DNA of 64,000 bases from assembly GCF_014202425.1 (NCBI RefSeq), contig NZ_JACHGT010000002.1:186001-250000 (forward strand). The letters run 5' to 3'. The notes under the pieces are model-generated. The model had not been told where the DNA came from. It ran no database searches and saw only the letters and a list, made by a program, of their open reading frames with translations. Both the position numbers and the translations under genes were made by a program. Of this stretch, positions 33,212-41,769 are shown one piece after another. Position 1 is the stretch's first letter. Each line of letters begins with the position of its first letter. Source of the DNA: Phytomonospora endophytica (lineage in GTDB: Bacteria; Actinomycetota; Actinomycetes; Mycobacteriales; Micromonosporaceae).

Positions 33212-33790
33212 CGCGCCTCCCGTCGCGGGTGTTCGGGACGGGGCGGGTGTGCGGGGGGTTCTGGTCGTGGGGGGTGCGCGGGACGCGTGCCTCGCGCAGA
33301 TCACGCACGGGCGAGCGGAGCGCATGGTCGACTCTGCGTGAGCTCACGGTTATTCAACGAAGCTGCGGCGGGAAGGTGGCGGGTGGTGAGCGACGAAGGT
33401 GGCCGCCGGAATCGGGCGTGACGAAATGTCACACCCCGCCCGTATCGTGAATTTTGGGGCCCCTTTGGGGCGGTGGGGGGAGCGCGCGATTCGTGTGGAC
33501 GCGTGCCGCTGAGGGCTGCGCGCGAACCGGCGCGGCGGCCGGATCCCGGCCGCCGGGCCACCCGCACCCCCAACCCGCACCTGCACCCCCGCACGCCCAC
33601 CCCCGCAGCACGACGGGTGGTTCGTTTTGCGATAGCGGGCCAAGTTGGCCCGCACGCCCACCCGCACAGCACGACGCCCGCCACGGTGGCTGGCACAGCG
33701 TGGCGGGCGCGGCGTTCAGGTGCGAGGCGCGGCCTCACAACGTCGCGGTCGTCCGGGGCACGGCCGGGGCCGCGCCCCGGGTCACAACCC
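33212..33790. other. Gene-free spacer upstream of the kinase
   Basis: About 580 bases. It holds the kinase promoter region, the right copy of the inverted repeat (33422-33470) and a run of CACCCGCAC-like C-rich repeats at about 33560-33670. I see no supported gene. Confidence 0.5.
33422..33470 (-). repeat. Inverted repeat, right copy, flanking the kinase gene
   Basis: Reverse complement of the sequence at 31482-31530, about 45 of 49 bases identical. Weaker similarity continues outward into GCGCTCCCCC-like sequence. The internal CCCCAAAGGGG can itself form a small hairpin. Confidence 0.8.
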
Positions 33791-34405
33791 CTAGCTCACA
33801 ACCGGGGCGGCCGGGTCCACCGGCGGCACCGTCGTCGTCGCCGGGTCGGTCACCGAGGCGTCCCCGTAGGTCACGGTGTCGATCGACCCGTCGAGGTTGG
33901 TGTCGGTCAGGGTCGCGTCGGCGATCCCGTCCTCGTCCTCATCGAGCACGATCTCGTCGACCAGGCCATCGCCGTTGGAGTCCACCGCGAAGGTGTCCAT
34001 CGCGCCGTCGGCGTCGGCGTCGGTCGCGACAGCGTCGACGTACCCGTCACCATCGGTGTCGGCGGCGACCTGGTCGACCACGCCGTCACCGTTGAAGTCG
34101 GAGACCACGGTGTCGATGTAGCCGTCACCGTTGGTGTCGAGGGCCTCGGAGTCGATCGTCCCGTTGCCGTCGGCGTCGACGTACAGGTTGTCGTAGTCAC
34201 CGTCGTTGTCGGCGTCCACGGCCACACCCTCGGCGTCCCCATCGCCGTCGGTGTCGATGAGCGTCTCGGTGTGGTCGGCGTACTCGACGGTGATGGTGTC
34301 GTCGGCGACTCCGTTGCCGTCGAGGTCGATCGCCTCGTTGAACGTGGCGTCGTATTCGGTGCCCTCGGTGGCGTCGGTGTCGGTCGTCGAGTCGAAGTCG
34401 CTCAC
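33791..34405 (-). CDS. Acidic DxDGDG-repeat protein (calcium-binding type)
   Basis: A 204-residue, extremely acidic protein made of about nine short repeats around DxDGDGxxD (for example DLDGNGVADD, DTDGDGDAEG, DTNGDGYIDT, DFNGDGVVDQ). These are EF-hand-loop or thrombospondin type 3-like calcium sites. No signal peptide is present in the chosen frame. The GTG start at 34405 follows GAGGGA; extending to 34459 would add a non-repetitive basic segment. The C-terminus is a Thr/Pro/Val tail. It probably binds Ca2+ in a repeat rod; location and partner are unknown. Confidence 0.75.
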   Translation of the reverse strand: MSDFDSTTDTDATEGTEYDATFNEAIDLDGNGVADDTITVEYADHTETLIDTDGDGDAEGVAVDADNDGDYDNLYVDADGNGTIDSEALDTNGDGYIDTVVSDFNGDGVVDQVAADTDGDGYVDAVATDADADGAMDTFAVDSNGDGLVDEIVLDEDEDGIADATLTDTNLDGSIDTVTYGDASVTDPATTTVPPVDPAAPVVS

Positions 34406-34466
34406 GGTAGTCCCTCTCTCGGTGTGGTCCGCCCCCTTGGCGTCCTCCCTGCTGAACACAAAGGTA

Positions 34467-34493
34467 GGGGATCGCGGCGCCGCCGCGATCCCC
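34467..34493 (-). terminator. Terminator of the Gfo/Idh gene
   Basis: GGGGATCGCGGCG (34467-34479) and CGCCGCGATCCCC (34481-34493) form a 13-base-pair stem 30 bases after the oxidoreductase stop. Confidence 0.75.
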
Positions 34494-34522
34494 TCTTCGT
34501 GCCAGTAGCGGGACAGTCCCGC

Positions 34523-35707
34523 TCAGCTACCCGGCTGCCCCTTCGCGAAGTACTCGCCCAGCTCGGCGTCGACGGCCGGCACCGTCCGCGGCCGCGACCC
34601 GTCGCGCAGCGACTCCGTCGCGCACACTCCCGCCGCGACCGAGTCGCGAGCGGCGACCGGCGACGTGTCCGTCGCGCCCCCGTCGCGCACGAAGCGCAGG
34701 AACTCGTCGACGAGCTTGCTGTCCGCACCGCCGTGCCCGCCGGTCGCCTTCGGGATCTCGACGGCCTTGTCACCGGCCGCGTCGTAGTTGCGGCGGCCCT
34801 TGTTCCACACGCGCACGACCGCGTCGCCGCCGGTGTCGCCGAAGTTCTCCAGCCGCCCCTCGGTCCCGATGACGGTGTAGTTCCGCCAGTAGTCGGGTGT
34901 GAAGTGACACTGCTGGTAGCTGGCCTGCACACCGTTGTCGAGACGCATCAGCATCATCGAGATGTCCTCGACGTCGACGGTCGGGTGCAGGCCCTTCTGC
35001 GACAGCGGCGGCCAGTTCGTCGCCGGCCGGTACCAGTCCTCGCGCTTGGTGCCCTCGACCTCCTGACGGTCGGTGACCTGCCCGTACACCTTCAGGTCGC
35101 CCATTGCGGTGACCTGACGCGTCGAGGCGCCCGCCAGCCAGTGGATGACGTCGATGTCGTGGGCGCCCTTCTGCAGCAGCAGGCCCGTGGTGCGACGGCG
35201 GTCGGCGTGCCAGTCCTTGTAGTAGAAGTCCCCGCCGTGCCCGACGAAGTGACGGCACCAGACGGCCTGAACCTCGCCGATCTCGCCGTTGAGGATGATC
35301 TCGCGCATCGCGCGGATCACCGGCATGTGCCGCATGTTGTGCCCGACGTACAGGCGCGTGCCGTGCTTGTGCGCCAGCGCGAGAAGCGCGTCGGTGTCCT
35401 CGACCGTGATCGCCAGAGGCTTCTCCATGAACGTCGCGACACCCGCCGCCAGCGCCCGCTCCCCCAGAGCGCGGTGAGTGTCATCGGGCGTCAAGATCAG
35501 CACCGCGTCGATGCCGGAAGCCAGCAGCTCCCCGAAATCAGCGGTCACCGAGACATCCGCACCGAACTTCTCCCGCGCCCACTCATGCCTCGCCGGATCC
35601 GTGTCACAAATGGCGGTGACGCGCGCGCCCCCGCCGGGACGGTGGGCCTCAAGGGCCACAGAAGCGCGCAGGCCGAGCCCCGCAACGCCAAGTCGCAGAT
35701 CATCCAT
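34523..35707 (-). CDS. Gfo/Idh/MocA-family oxidoreductase
   Basis: A 394-residue NAD(P)-dependent sugar or polyol dehydrogenase. The N-terminal Rossmann part starts LRLGVAGLGLRASVALEA; EKPLAI (the EKP signature) and the substrate domain with GLLLQKGAHDIDVIHWLAG follow. The ATG at 35707 begins the Rossmann strand directly. A palindromic LacI-type site lies 45 bases upstream. It stands alone, with a terminator after it. The substrate is probably a sugar derivative from polymer breakdown; not determined. Confidence 0.92.
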   Translation of the reverse strand: MDDLRLGVAGLGLRASVALEAHRPGGGARVTAICDTDPARHEWAREKFGADVSVTADFGELLASGIDAVLILTPDDTHRALGERALAAGVATFMEKPLAITVEDTDALLALAHKHGTRLYVGHNMRHMPVIRAMREIILNGEIGEVQAVWCRHFVGHGGDFYYKDWHADRRRTTGLLLQKGAHDIDVIHWLAGASTRQVTAMGDLKVYGQVTDRQEVEGTKREDWYRPATNWPPLSQKGLHPTVDVEDISMMLMRLDNGVQASYQQCHFTPDYWRNYTVIGTEGRLENFGDTGGDAVVRVWNKGRRNYDAAGDKAVEIPKATGGHGGADSKLVDEFLRFVRDGGATDTSPVAARDSVAAGVCATESLRDGSRPRTVPAVDAELGEYFAKGQPGS

Positions 35708-35751
35708 GCCACCGGACTGTACCGGCGGATGATCACCGGAAGGCAACGATG

Positions 35752-35763
35752 GAAAGCGCTTTC
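35752..35763 (-). promoter_or_regulatory. LacI-type operator before the Gfo/Idh gene
   Basis: GAAAGCGCTTTC is a perfect 12-base palindrome with the AAAGCGCTTT core. Its flanks differ from the TAAGCGCTTA sites at 20849-20972, so a different LacI paralogue may bind. Confidence 0.65.
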
Positions 35764-35849
35764 TGAGTTTGTTCGAGCGACGCGAACGAAACCGCCTGAA
35801 AGGTAGGGGATCGGGCTCGGCCCGCCGCCGGTGCGGGGTGCCCGCGCGG

Positions 35850-36165
35850 GCGGGCGAGGCGCGGGCGGGCGGGGCTCACGCGGGCGGAGCCGGCGCGGCC
35901 AAGTCCCCGGCCAGAGTGAGCCGCGAAGCGGGACTCACCCTCAGCGAGAGCGAGACCGCTGCGGCCGAGTCCCCAGCGTGGGCGGGCGAGCGGAGCTCGC
36001 GCGGGCAGATCCGCTGCGGCCGGGTTCCCGGTGTCGGGGGGGGCGAGCGGAGCGAAGCTCACGCGCGCGGATCCGGCGCGGCCAACTCACCGACCTGCGC
36101 GCCCCACGAAGCGAAACTCACCCTCAGCGAGACCGCTGCGGCCGCGTCCCCGGCGTGGCGCGCTC
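35850..36165. repeat. Degenerate ~60-base tandem repeat, gene-free region
   Basis: The core CCGCTGCGGCC/CCGGCGCGGCC followed by a TCCCC-like stretch recurs at 35890, 35956, 36011, 36073 and 36133 (spacing 55-66 bases). Neighbouring words such as GAAGCG.GACTCACCCTCAGCGAGA recur as well. No gene is supported in 35708-36283. Confidence 0.75.
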
Positions 36166-36173
36166 GCGGGAGC

Positions 36174-36218
36174 CGTGTCCCGTGTCCCGTGTCCCCGACC
36201 CGACCCGACCCGACCCGA
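36174..36218. repeat. Short tandem repeats CGTGTCC x3 and CCCGA x5
   Basis: Three copies of CGTGTCC (36174-36194) run directly into five copies of CCCGA (36194-36218), a simple-sequence tract prone to slippage. Confidence 0.85.
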
Positions 36219-36283
36219 CAACCGAGCGGCGGGACGGAGCGGGCGCGGCCCGCCCCGTCCACCACCTCGCTACTCACCACGCG

Positions 36284-37249
36284 CTACGCGCACGCCGTCC
36301 CGTTCACCGCCGTCGCGCTCGGCGGTGGACTCGCACTCCCGTTCGCCGTGAACCCGACCTTCCACGTCTCCCCCGGCGACAGCGCCAGGTTCCACGACGG
36401 CGCCCTCGCCGACACGATGTCGCCCGACTGCGTCACCGTCGCGTTCCAGCCACTGTTCAGCGTCGCGCCGGGCATGTACCAGGTCAGCGTCCACGGATTC
36501 ACCGTCGTCGTACCCGTGTTCGTCACCGAGACCTCCGCCTGGAAACCACCCGTCCACGCGTTCGTGACCGCCACGGAAGCCGAACACGACGGCGGAGGCG
36601 GCTCACCCGGCCCCCCGTTGTCCTCACCGAAGACCACGTCGGAGCAGTTGAAGAACGCCTCCGGACTGTCCGTGCGCTGCCAGATCGAATAGATCACATG
36701 CCTTCCGGTGCGGGCCGGCAGCGCCGAAGTCCACTGGTAGGCGCCGTCGACGATCGGCGGGTTGTAGGAGGTCGAGAACGGGCCCTCCAAATCCGACCAC
36801 TTCAGCGGCTGCGCCGGGTCGTAACCGGCCCGGGTGATGTACAGCTCGAACCAGCCCGGATGCGGCACCCAGGCGCCGTACTTGAAGGTGTACGACGACG
36901 TCCCGACCGGAATCGCCGTGGCCTGCCAGTCGGCGCGGGCCGCGTTGTAGGCCGCGTACTTCTCCCGCCCCGCGCCGCACAGCTGCCCATCCGGGATCAG
37001 TGTGCGGTGCTGACCGTTGTTGTTGCGGATGTTGACCTCGAACCAGTCGTACAGCGGCTGCGTTCCGCCCTGCGCGACCGCCGCGACGCACGCGGGTGAA
37101 TCGGGGTCCTCGGGGCCTTCGAGGTAACAGGTGTAGGTCCGGGTCGCCGGACTGGTCATGCCGCCGTGCGCCGAAGCCGCCTGCGGCACGGCGACCAGCG
37201 CGGCCGTGACCGCGAGGGACGTGGTGAATAAGGCGATGGTGCGTCTCAT
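36284..37249 (-). CDS. Secreted lytic polysaccharide monooxygenase (AA10) with CBM2
   Basis: A 321-residue copper enzyme that oxidatively cleaves crystalline cellulose or chitin. The signal peptide ends at QAASA so that the mature protein begins with His28, the first ligand of the copper histidine brace; H130 in VPHPGWFELYITR is the second. A short PPPP linker leads to a C-terminal CBM2 (about 225-321, SVAVTNAWTGGFQAEVSVTNTG, WNATVTQSGD, VGFTANGSASPPP). A CebR-like operator lies 42 bases upstream, so cellulose (cellobiose-induced) is the favoured substrate. It is monocistronic. Confidence 0.95.
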   Translation of the reverse strand: MRRTIALFTTSLAVTAALVAVPQAASAHGGMTSPATRTYTCYLEGPEDPDSPACVAAVAQGGTQPLYDWFEVNIRNNNGQHRTLIPDGQLCGAGREKYAAYNAARADWQATAIPVGTSSYTFKYGAWVPHPGWFELYITRAGYDPAQPLKWSDLEGPFSTSYNPPIVDGAYQWTSALPARTGRHVIYSIWQRTDSPEAFFNCSDVVFGEDNGGPGEPPPPSCSASVAVTNAWTGGFQAEVSVTNTGTTTVNPWTLTWYMPGATLNSGWNATVTQSGDIVSARAPSWNLALSPGETWKVGFTANGSASPPPSATAVNGTACA

Positions 37250-37290
37250 GGCTCGCTCCGAAATCGTGCGCGGAGACCCGCGCGACTGCT

Positions 37291-37304
37291 CAGGAGCGCT
37301 CCCA
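37291..37304 (-). promoter_or_regulatory. CebR-like operator of the LPMO gene
   Basis: On the minus strand TGGGAGCGCTCCTG matches 12 of 14 bases of the CebR site TGGGAGCGCTCCCA (differences only in the last two). It lies 42 bases upstream of the LPMO start. Confidence 0.82.
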
Positions 37305-37348
37305 CAGCCTCGTCATCGAAAGATATCGGGGAAATCGGGCCGAAGTCA

Positions 37349-37382
37349 ACGTGCGGCGGCCCGCGAGCGGGCCGCCGCACGT
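37349..37382 (-). terminator. Terminator of the ABC-2 exporter operon
   Basis: A 16-base-pair perfect stem (37349-37364 with 37367-37382), two-base loop, 9 bases after the permease stop. It may also shield the LPMO promoter from the right-hand operon. Confidence 0.8.
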
Positions 37383-37390
37383 CTCCGGTC

Positions 37391-38467
37391 CTAGATGTCG
37401 TCCCAGCGGAACAGTCGCGTCGCGATGAAGCCGACGACGAGCCCGAAGGCGATGAGGATCCCCAGGTTCGGCAGGACGCTCAACGGCCCTTCGCCGCGGA
37501 CCATCACGTCCAGCATCGCCTCGTTGAGGTAACGCAGCGGCGAAACGTAGGAGATCGTCTGCAACCACTGGGGAGCCGCGTCGAGCGGATAGAACGAACC
37601 CGAGGAGAAGGCCAGCGGCAGGATGATCAGGTTCGCCAGACCCGAGGCACCTTCGGAGGTCTTCGACACCGCCCCGACGAGCAGGCCGATCGCCAGGAAG
37701 GCCAACGCTCCGATGAGGACGGTCGGGATCGCCATCCACCAGTAGTTCGTCAGTTTCAGCCCGAAGAACGGCAGCGACGCCACCCCGATGAACACCGCGA
37801 GCTGGATCAGCGCCAGCAGCAGGGTGTTCCCGACGCGCGCGCCGACGACCGCGCCGACGCTCACCGGCGCCAGCCGGATCCGGCGCAGTGTCTTCTTCTG
37901 CCGCCAGGTGACCAGCGTCATCGCGGCACCGAAGACGCCCGACATCGAGATCGCCCATCCGAGCAGACCCGGTGCCAGGTACTGGATCGAGCCCAGCGAC
38001 TCGTCCTCGACCTGGTCGATCCGCACCGTCGTGACGGCGACCTCCGGTGCGGCGACCTGCAGCTTCTCCAGGTTCGTCTGGGTGACGATGCCGTTGAGGA
38101 CACCGGTGACGATGCCGGCCTGGGTGCGGTCGGCGGCCGAGTAGTAGATCTGCACGAGGTCGCCGGTCTGCTTGACCGCGGCGGCGACCTCGCCGTCCTC
38201 GACCATCTTGATCGCCGCGGCCTCATCGTCCACCGTGGACAGTTCGAGGACGTCCTTCAGGGCGTCGGGATCCTGCGCCTGCAACTGATCCAGCACCGGC
38301 ACCGCGCCGACCTGGGCGACCTTGCTCGGGTTCGTGCCGCCACCGCTGAAGATCGCGCCGAAGATGATCAGGAACATCAACGGGAACAGCAGGGTGAAGA
38401 ACAGCGTGCTCTTGTCCCGGGACAGCCCGATGAGCATCGCCTTGGTCAGGCTGAGATAAGAGGTCAC
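37391..38467 (-). CDS. ABC-2 type exporter permease
   Basis: A 358-residue membrane protein of the ABC-2 class: one N-terminal helix (LFFTLLFPLMFLIIFGAIF), a large extracytoplasmic domain (about 45-175), then five C-terminal helices. Proline-rich SGSFYPLDAAPQWL near the last two helices is typical. It overlaps the ATPase gene by ATGA (38464-38467), so the pair forms one exporter. Drug or lipid export is the usual role; the substrate here is not known. Confidence 0.9.
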   Translation of the reverse strand: MTSYLSLTKAMLIGLSRDKSTLFFTLLFPLMFLIIFGAIFSGGGTNPSKVAQVGAVPVLDQLQAQDPDALKDVLELSTVDDEAAAIKMVEDGEVAAAVKQTGDLVQIYYSAADRTQAGIVTGVLNGIVTQTNLEKLQVAAPEVAVTTVRIDQVEDESLGSIQYLAPGLLGWAISMSGVFGAAMTLVTWRQKKTLRRIRLAPVSVGAVVGARVGNTLLLALIQLAVFIGVASLPFFGLKLTNYWWMAIPTVLIGALAFLAIGLLVGAVSKTSEGASGLANLIILPLAFSSGSFYPLDAAPQWLQTISYVSPLRYLNEAMLDVMVRGEGPLSVLPNLGILIAFGLVVGFIATRLFRWDDI

Positions 38468-39369
38468 GCCCGGTACTCCCGTCCGGTCAGCTCCAGGAAG
38501 ACGTCCTCAAGCGTGGCGCCGCGAACCCGCAGTCCGTTGAGGACACGGTGTTCGGCGAGCGCGGTGAGCACAGTGGACGGATCGCGGGTGGTGAAGGTGA
38601 TGGTGGCGCCGTCGTCCTCGGTCTCGGCGACGCCGTCGGCGATCGCGGCAAGGTCGGCGGGCGCGAGGTGTCCACTGTCGACGGTGATGTGGGTGGCGGC
38701 GTCGAGGCCGCGGACGAGCGCGGCGGGCGGGTCGATCTTGAGGATCTTGCCGTGGTCCATGATGGCGACCCGGTCGCAGAGGAGTTCGGCCTCGTCCATG
38801 TGGTGGGTGGTGAGGACGACCGTGCGGCCTTCGCCGTTGATGGTGCGCAGGAGGTCCCAGAGGTTGCGGCGGGCCTGCGGGTCGAGCGCGGCGGTGGGCT
38901 CGTCGAGGAAGACGACCTCGGGGTCGTGGACGAGGGCGCAGGCGATGGACAGGCGCTGGGCCTGTCCGCCGGACAGCTTCTCGACGCGGGTGCCCGCCTT
39001 GTCGGTGAGTCCGACGGTCTCCAGCATCGCGTCGGCCTTTTTGGGGCCGACACCGTAGAGCGAGCCGAAGGTGACGAGCTGCTCGCGTGCGGTGAGGCGT
39101 TCGAAGAAGGCCGTGCCCTGGAGCTGGACGCCCATGCGCGGCAGCAGCGCGGTGTTGCGCGGCCACGGTGACATCCCGAGGAGTTCGACGCTGCCGGCGT
39201 CGGCCTCCCGCAGGCCCTCGACGATTTCCAGGGTCGTGGTCTTGCCCGCCCCGTTCGGCCCGAGGATGCCGAAGAATTCGCCCTGGTCGACCTCGAAGGA
39301 CACGCCGTCGACGGCCACCACGTCGCCGTAGCTCTTTCGCACGTCGGCGACCCGGATGGAGACACTCAT
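38464..39369 (-). CDS. ABC exporter ATP-binding subunit
   Basis: A 301-residue ATPase (DrrA/CcmA-like). Walker A GPNGAGKT at 37-44, the ABC signature LSGGQ at 132-136, Walker B VVFLDEP near 152-158, and the H-loop TTHHMDEAE are intact. The C-terminal ~80 residues form the extra domain seen in DrrA-type exporters (ALVRGLDAATHITV, RGATLEDVFLELTGREY). The ATG at 39369 starts at the first strand. It is first in the operon with the ABC-2 permease. Confidence 0.93.
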   Translation of the reverse strand: MSVSIRVADVRKSYGDVVAVDGVSFEVDQGEFFGILGPNGAGKTTTLEIVEGLREADAGSVELLGMSPWPRNTALLPRMGVQLQGTAFFERLTAREQLVTFGSLYGVGPKKADAMLETVGLTDKAGTRVEKLSGGQAQRLSIACALVHDPEVVFLDEPTAALDPQARRNLWDLLRTINGEGRTVVLTTHHMDEAELLCDRVAIMDHGKILKIDPPAALVRGLDAATHITVDSGHLAPADLAAIADGVAETEDDGATITFTTRDPSTVLTALAEHRVLNGLRVRGATLEDVFLELTGREYRA

Positions 39370-39500
39370 GGGGGGCACCCTACGGGACGGGTTCGGGCGT
39401 GACGTTTTGATCTGTCGTGGGTGGGCCGGCTGTCACGGGGGCGATCTTCACGGCGACCTCGGCGCCCCACATCCGGGCGTGATCCGGCACACTCTCCCCC

Positions 39501-40973
39501 ATGAGCCTGCATGTCGCCGCCATCGACCAGGGGACCACCTCGACGCGCTGCATCGTGTTCGACGAGCACGGCGCGGTCGTCGCCGTCGACCAACGGGAGC
39601 TGACGCAGCACTTCCCGCGGCCGGGGTGGGTGGAGCACGACGCCGGGGAGATCTGGCGGGACGCGCTGGCCGTGACGACGGGCGCGATCGCGAAGGCGGG
39701 GCTGACCGCGAAGGACGTCGCGGCGATCGGCATCACCAACCAGCGCGAGACGGCGGTGCTGTGGGACCGGCGGACGGGCGAGCCGGTGCACCGCGCGATC
39801 GTCTGGCAGGACACGCGGACCGACGCGATCATCGCCGAACTGGCCGCCGACGGGGGCCAGGACCGGTTCCGCGCGGCTTCCGGGCTGCCGCTGGCGACGT
39901 ATTTCGCGGGTCCGAAGATCCGCTGGATCCTCGACGAGGTGCCGGGTCTGCGCGCGCGGGCCGAGGCGGGCGAGATCTGCGCGGGGACGGTCGACTCCTG
40001 GCTGATCTTCAAACTGACCGGGCGGCACATCACCGACGTCACCAACGCGTCCCGCACGATGTTGATGAACTTGTCCACATTGGACTGGGACGAGGAGCTG
40101 CTGGCCGCGGTCGGTGTGCCGCGGGCGGTGTTGCCGGAGATCCGGCCGTCGGTGGAGATCTACGGTCAGGCCGGCGGCGAGCTCGCCGGGATCCCCGTGG
40201 CCGGTGCGCTCGGCGACCAGCAGGCGGCGTTGTTCGGCCAGACCTGTTACGCCCCCGGAGAAGGAAAGAACACCTACGGGACGGGCAGCTTCCTGCTGCT
40301 CAACACCGGCGAGACGCCGGTGGCGTCGAAGGCCGGGCTGGTGACGACGGTCGCCTACCGGATCGGTGACGAGGCACCGGTTTACGCACTGGAGGGGTCG
40401 ATCGCGATCACCGGCGCGCTCGTGCAGTGGCTGCGCGACAACCTCGGGATCATCGACAGCGCCGACGAGATCGAGGCACTGGCGTCCACTGTGGACGACA
40501 CCGGGGACTGCTACGTGGTCCCCGCCTTCTCGGGTCTGTACGCACCGCACTGGCGTTCCGACGCGCGCGGGGTGATCTGCGGGCTGACCCGGTACATCAC
40601 GAAGGCCCACATCGCGCGCGCCGTGCTGGAGGCGACGTGCTGGCAGACCCGCGAGGTCGCCGAGGCGATGCGCGCCGACTCGGGCGTCGAACTGACGGAG
40701 TTGCGCGTCGACGGCGGCATGACCGTCAACTCGCTGCTGATGCGGACGCAGGCCGACATCCTGGGCGTCCCGGTCGTGCGCCCGGCGGTGCCGGAGACGA
40801 CGGCCCTGGGCGCCGCGTACGCCGCCGGTCTGGCCGTGGGGCTGTGGCCGGATCTGGACACCCTGCGCTCGCACTGGCGCGCCGACGTCACGTGGCGACC
40901 GGAGCACGACCGGGACGCCGACTACGTCAAGTGGCGCAAGGCGGTCGAACGGTCGATGGGATGGGTCGACTAA
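39501..40973 (+). CDS. glpK: Glycerol kinase
   Basis: A 490-residue FGGY-family kinase phosphorylating glycerol to sn-glycerol 3-phosphate. Markers are [19 protein letters not shown] (phosphate 1 motif), [53 protein letters not shown] and [33 protein letters not shown] near the C-terminus is the FGGY signature 2 region. The length is normal. The gene lies alone here: no glpF or glpD is adjacent. Confidence 0.95.
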   Translation: MSLHVAAIDQGTTSTRCIVFDEHGAVVAVDQRELTQHFPRPGWVEHDAGEIWRDALAVTTGAIAKAGLTAKDVAAIGITNQRETAVLWDRRTGEPVHRAIVWQDTRTDAIIAELAADGGQDRFRAASGLPLATYFAGPKIRWILDEVPGLRARAEAGEICAGTVDSWLIFKLTGRHITDVTNASRTMLMNLSTLDWDEELLAAVGVPRAVLPEIRPSVEIYGQAGGELAGIPVAGALGDQQAALFGQTCYAPGEGKNTYGTGSFLLLNTGETPVASKAGLVTTVAYRIGDEAPVYALEGSIAITGALVQWLRDNLGIIDSADEIEALASTVDDTGDCYVVPAFSGLYAPHWRSDARGVICGLTRYITKAHIARAVLEATCWQTREVAEAMRADSGVELTELRVDGGMTVNSLLMRTQADILGVPVVRPAVPETTALGAAYAAGLAVGLWPDLDTLRSHWRADVTWRPEHDRDADYVKWRKAVERSMGWVD

Positions 40974-40987
40974 ACGGGCGAACCGGA

Positions 40988-41023
40988 GGCCGCTCGGCTG
41001 TCGGATCGAGGACAGCGGCGGCC
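40988..41023 (+). terminator. Imperfect hairpin after glpK
   Basis: GGCCGC...GCTGTC and GACAGCGGCGGCC can pair imperfectly 14 bases after the glpK stop. A plausible but weak terminator. Confidence 0.4.
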
Positions 41024-41066
41024 CCGGGACGAGAATTTCCGGTGGTCACCGCCCTACCCTGGCGAG

Positions 41067-41696
41067 ATGAGTGCCCATCACCCGTTCGATCCCGAAGTGA
41101 TCGCACATAACCGGAAGGTCCGCCGCTACAACCTGCTCGGTTTATGGATCGCCGCCCTGAGCCTGATCGTGACCGCCGTGCCCGTCACCGTGGCGATCCT
41201 GAACAACCCGCCGCCCGAGGTGACGGTCGCACCTCCGCTGTACCCCTCCCCCGCGCCCCCGGCATGGGAGTTCGAGCTCGCCCAGACGGGCGTACTCATC
41301 AGCGTCGGAGACGGCTGCGGCTACTTCTGGATCGACTTCGACCAGCCCTTCGACGGGTACTACGACTCGGGTTTCGTGCCGGACATGGCGCAGCTCCCCG
41401 CGACCGCCGACTTCATCGAGGGTGGATGCGGGGAAGACCAGCGGGCGTTTCCGGCGCCGTCGGTGACCGCCGGTGAGAGCGGCACCGCGAGGACCGAGAC
41501 GGCGGAAGGATGCGCCGAGGTCGCGGCGGAGGCCACCAGCCCGGAGTGGAGGTTCAACGTCGAGCCGGCCCCGCTGCCCAGCATCGTGCAGTGCATCGTG
41601 ACGACGACCGGAACCCGGCTGGCGCGGGCGACGTTCACCGGGCTCGTGGACGGTGCCCCGTCCTTCGACTTCACCACCTGGATCCGCCGGGAGTGA
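41067..41696 (+). CDS. Single-pass membrane protein with extracellular Cys-containing domain
   Basis: A 209-residue protein of no recognised family. A basic N-terminal segment (HNRKVRRYN) is followed by one membrane helix (about residues 24-45, LWIAALSLIVTAVPVTVAI), a Pro-rich stretch, and an extracellular domain with four or more Cys (GDGCGYFWIDF, EGGCGEDQ, EGCAEVA, IVQCIVT) that may form disulfides. The ATG is preceded by a modest GGCGAG. It lies between glpK and an LLM oxidoreductase with no clear operon. Confidence 0.75.
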   Translation: MSAHHPFDPEVIAHNRKVRRYNLLGLWIAALSLIVTAVPVTVAILNNPPPEVTVAPPLYPSPAPPAWEFELAQTGVLISVGDGCGYFWIDFDQPFDGYYDSGFVPDMAQLPATADFIEGGCGEDQRAFPAPSVTAGESGTARTETAEGCAEVAAEATSPEWRFNVEPAPLPSIVQCIVTTTGTRLARATFTGLVDGAPSFDFTTWIRRE

Positions 41697-41769
41697 ACCC
41701 GCCCGGGCCTTTCCTGGGTAGCGTGGTCGCCGACCGCCGAGTCGAGACTCCGGCGCCCCGGGAGGCATC

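Noticed and set aside
31384-33790. Insertion sequence bounded by the 49-base inverted repeats
   Set aside because: The only gene inside is a kinase, not a transposase, and no target-site duplication is visible; kept as a repeat only.
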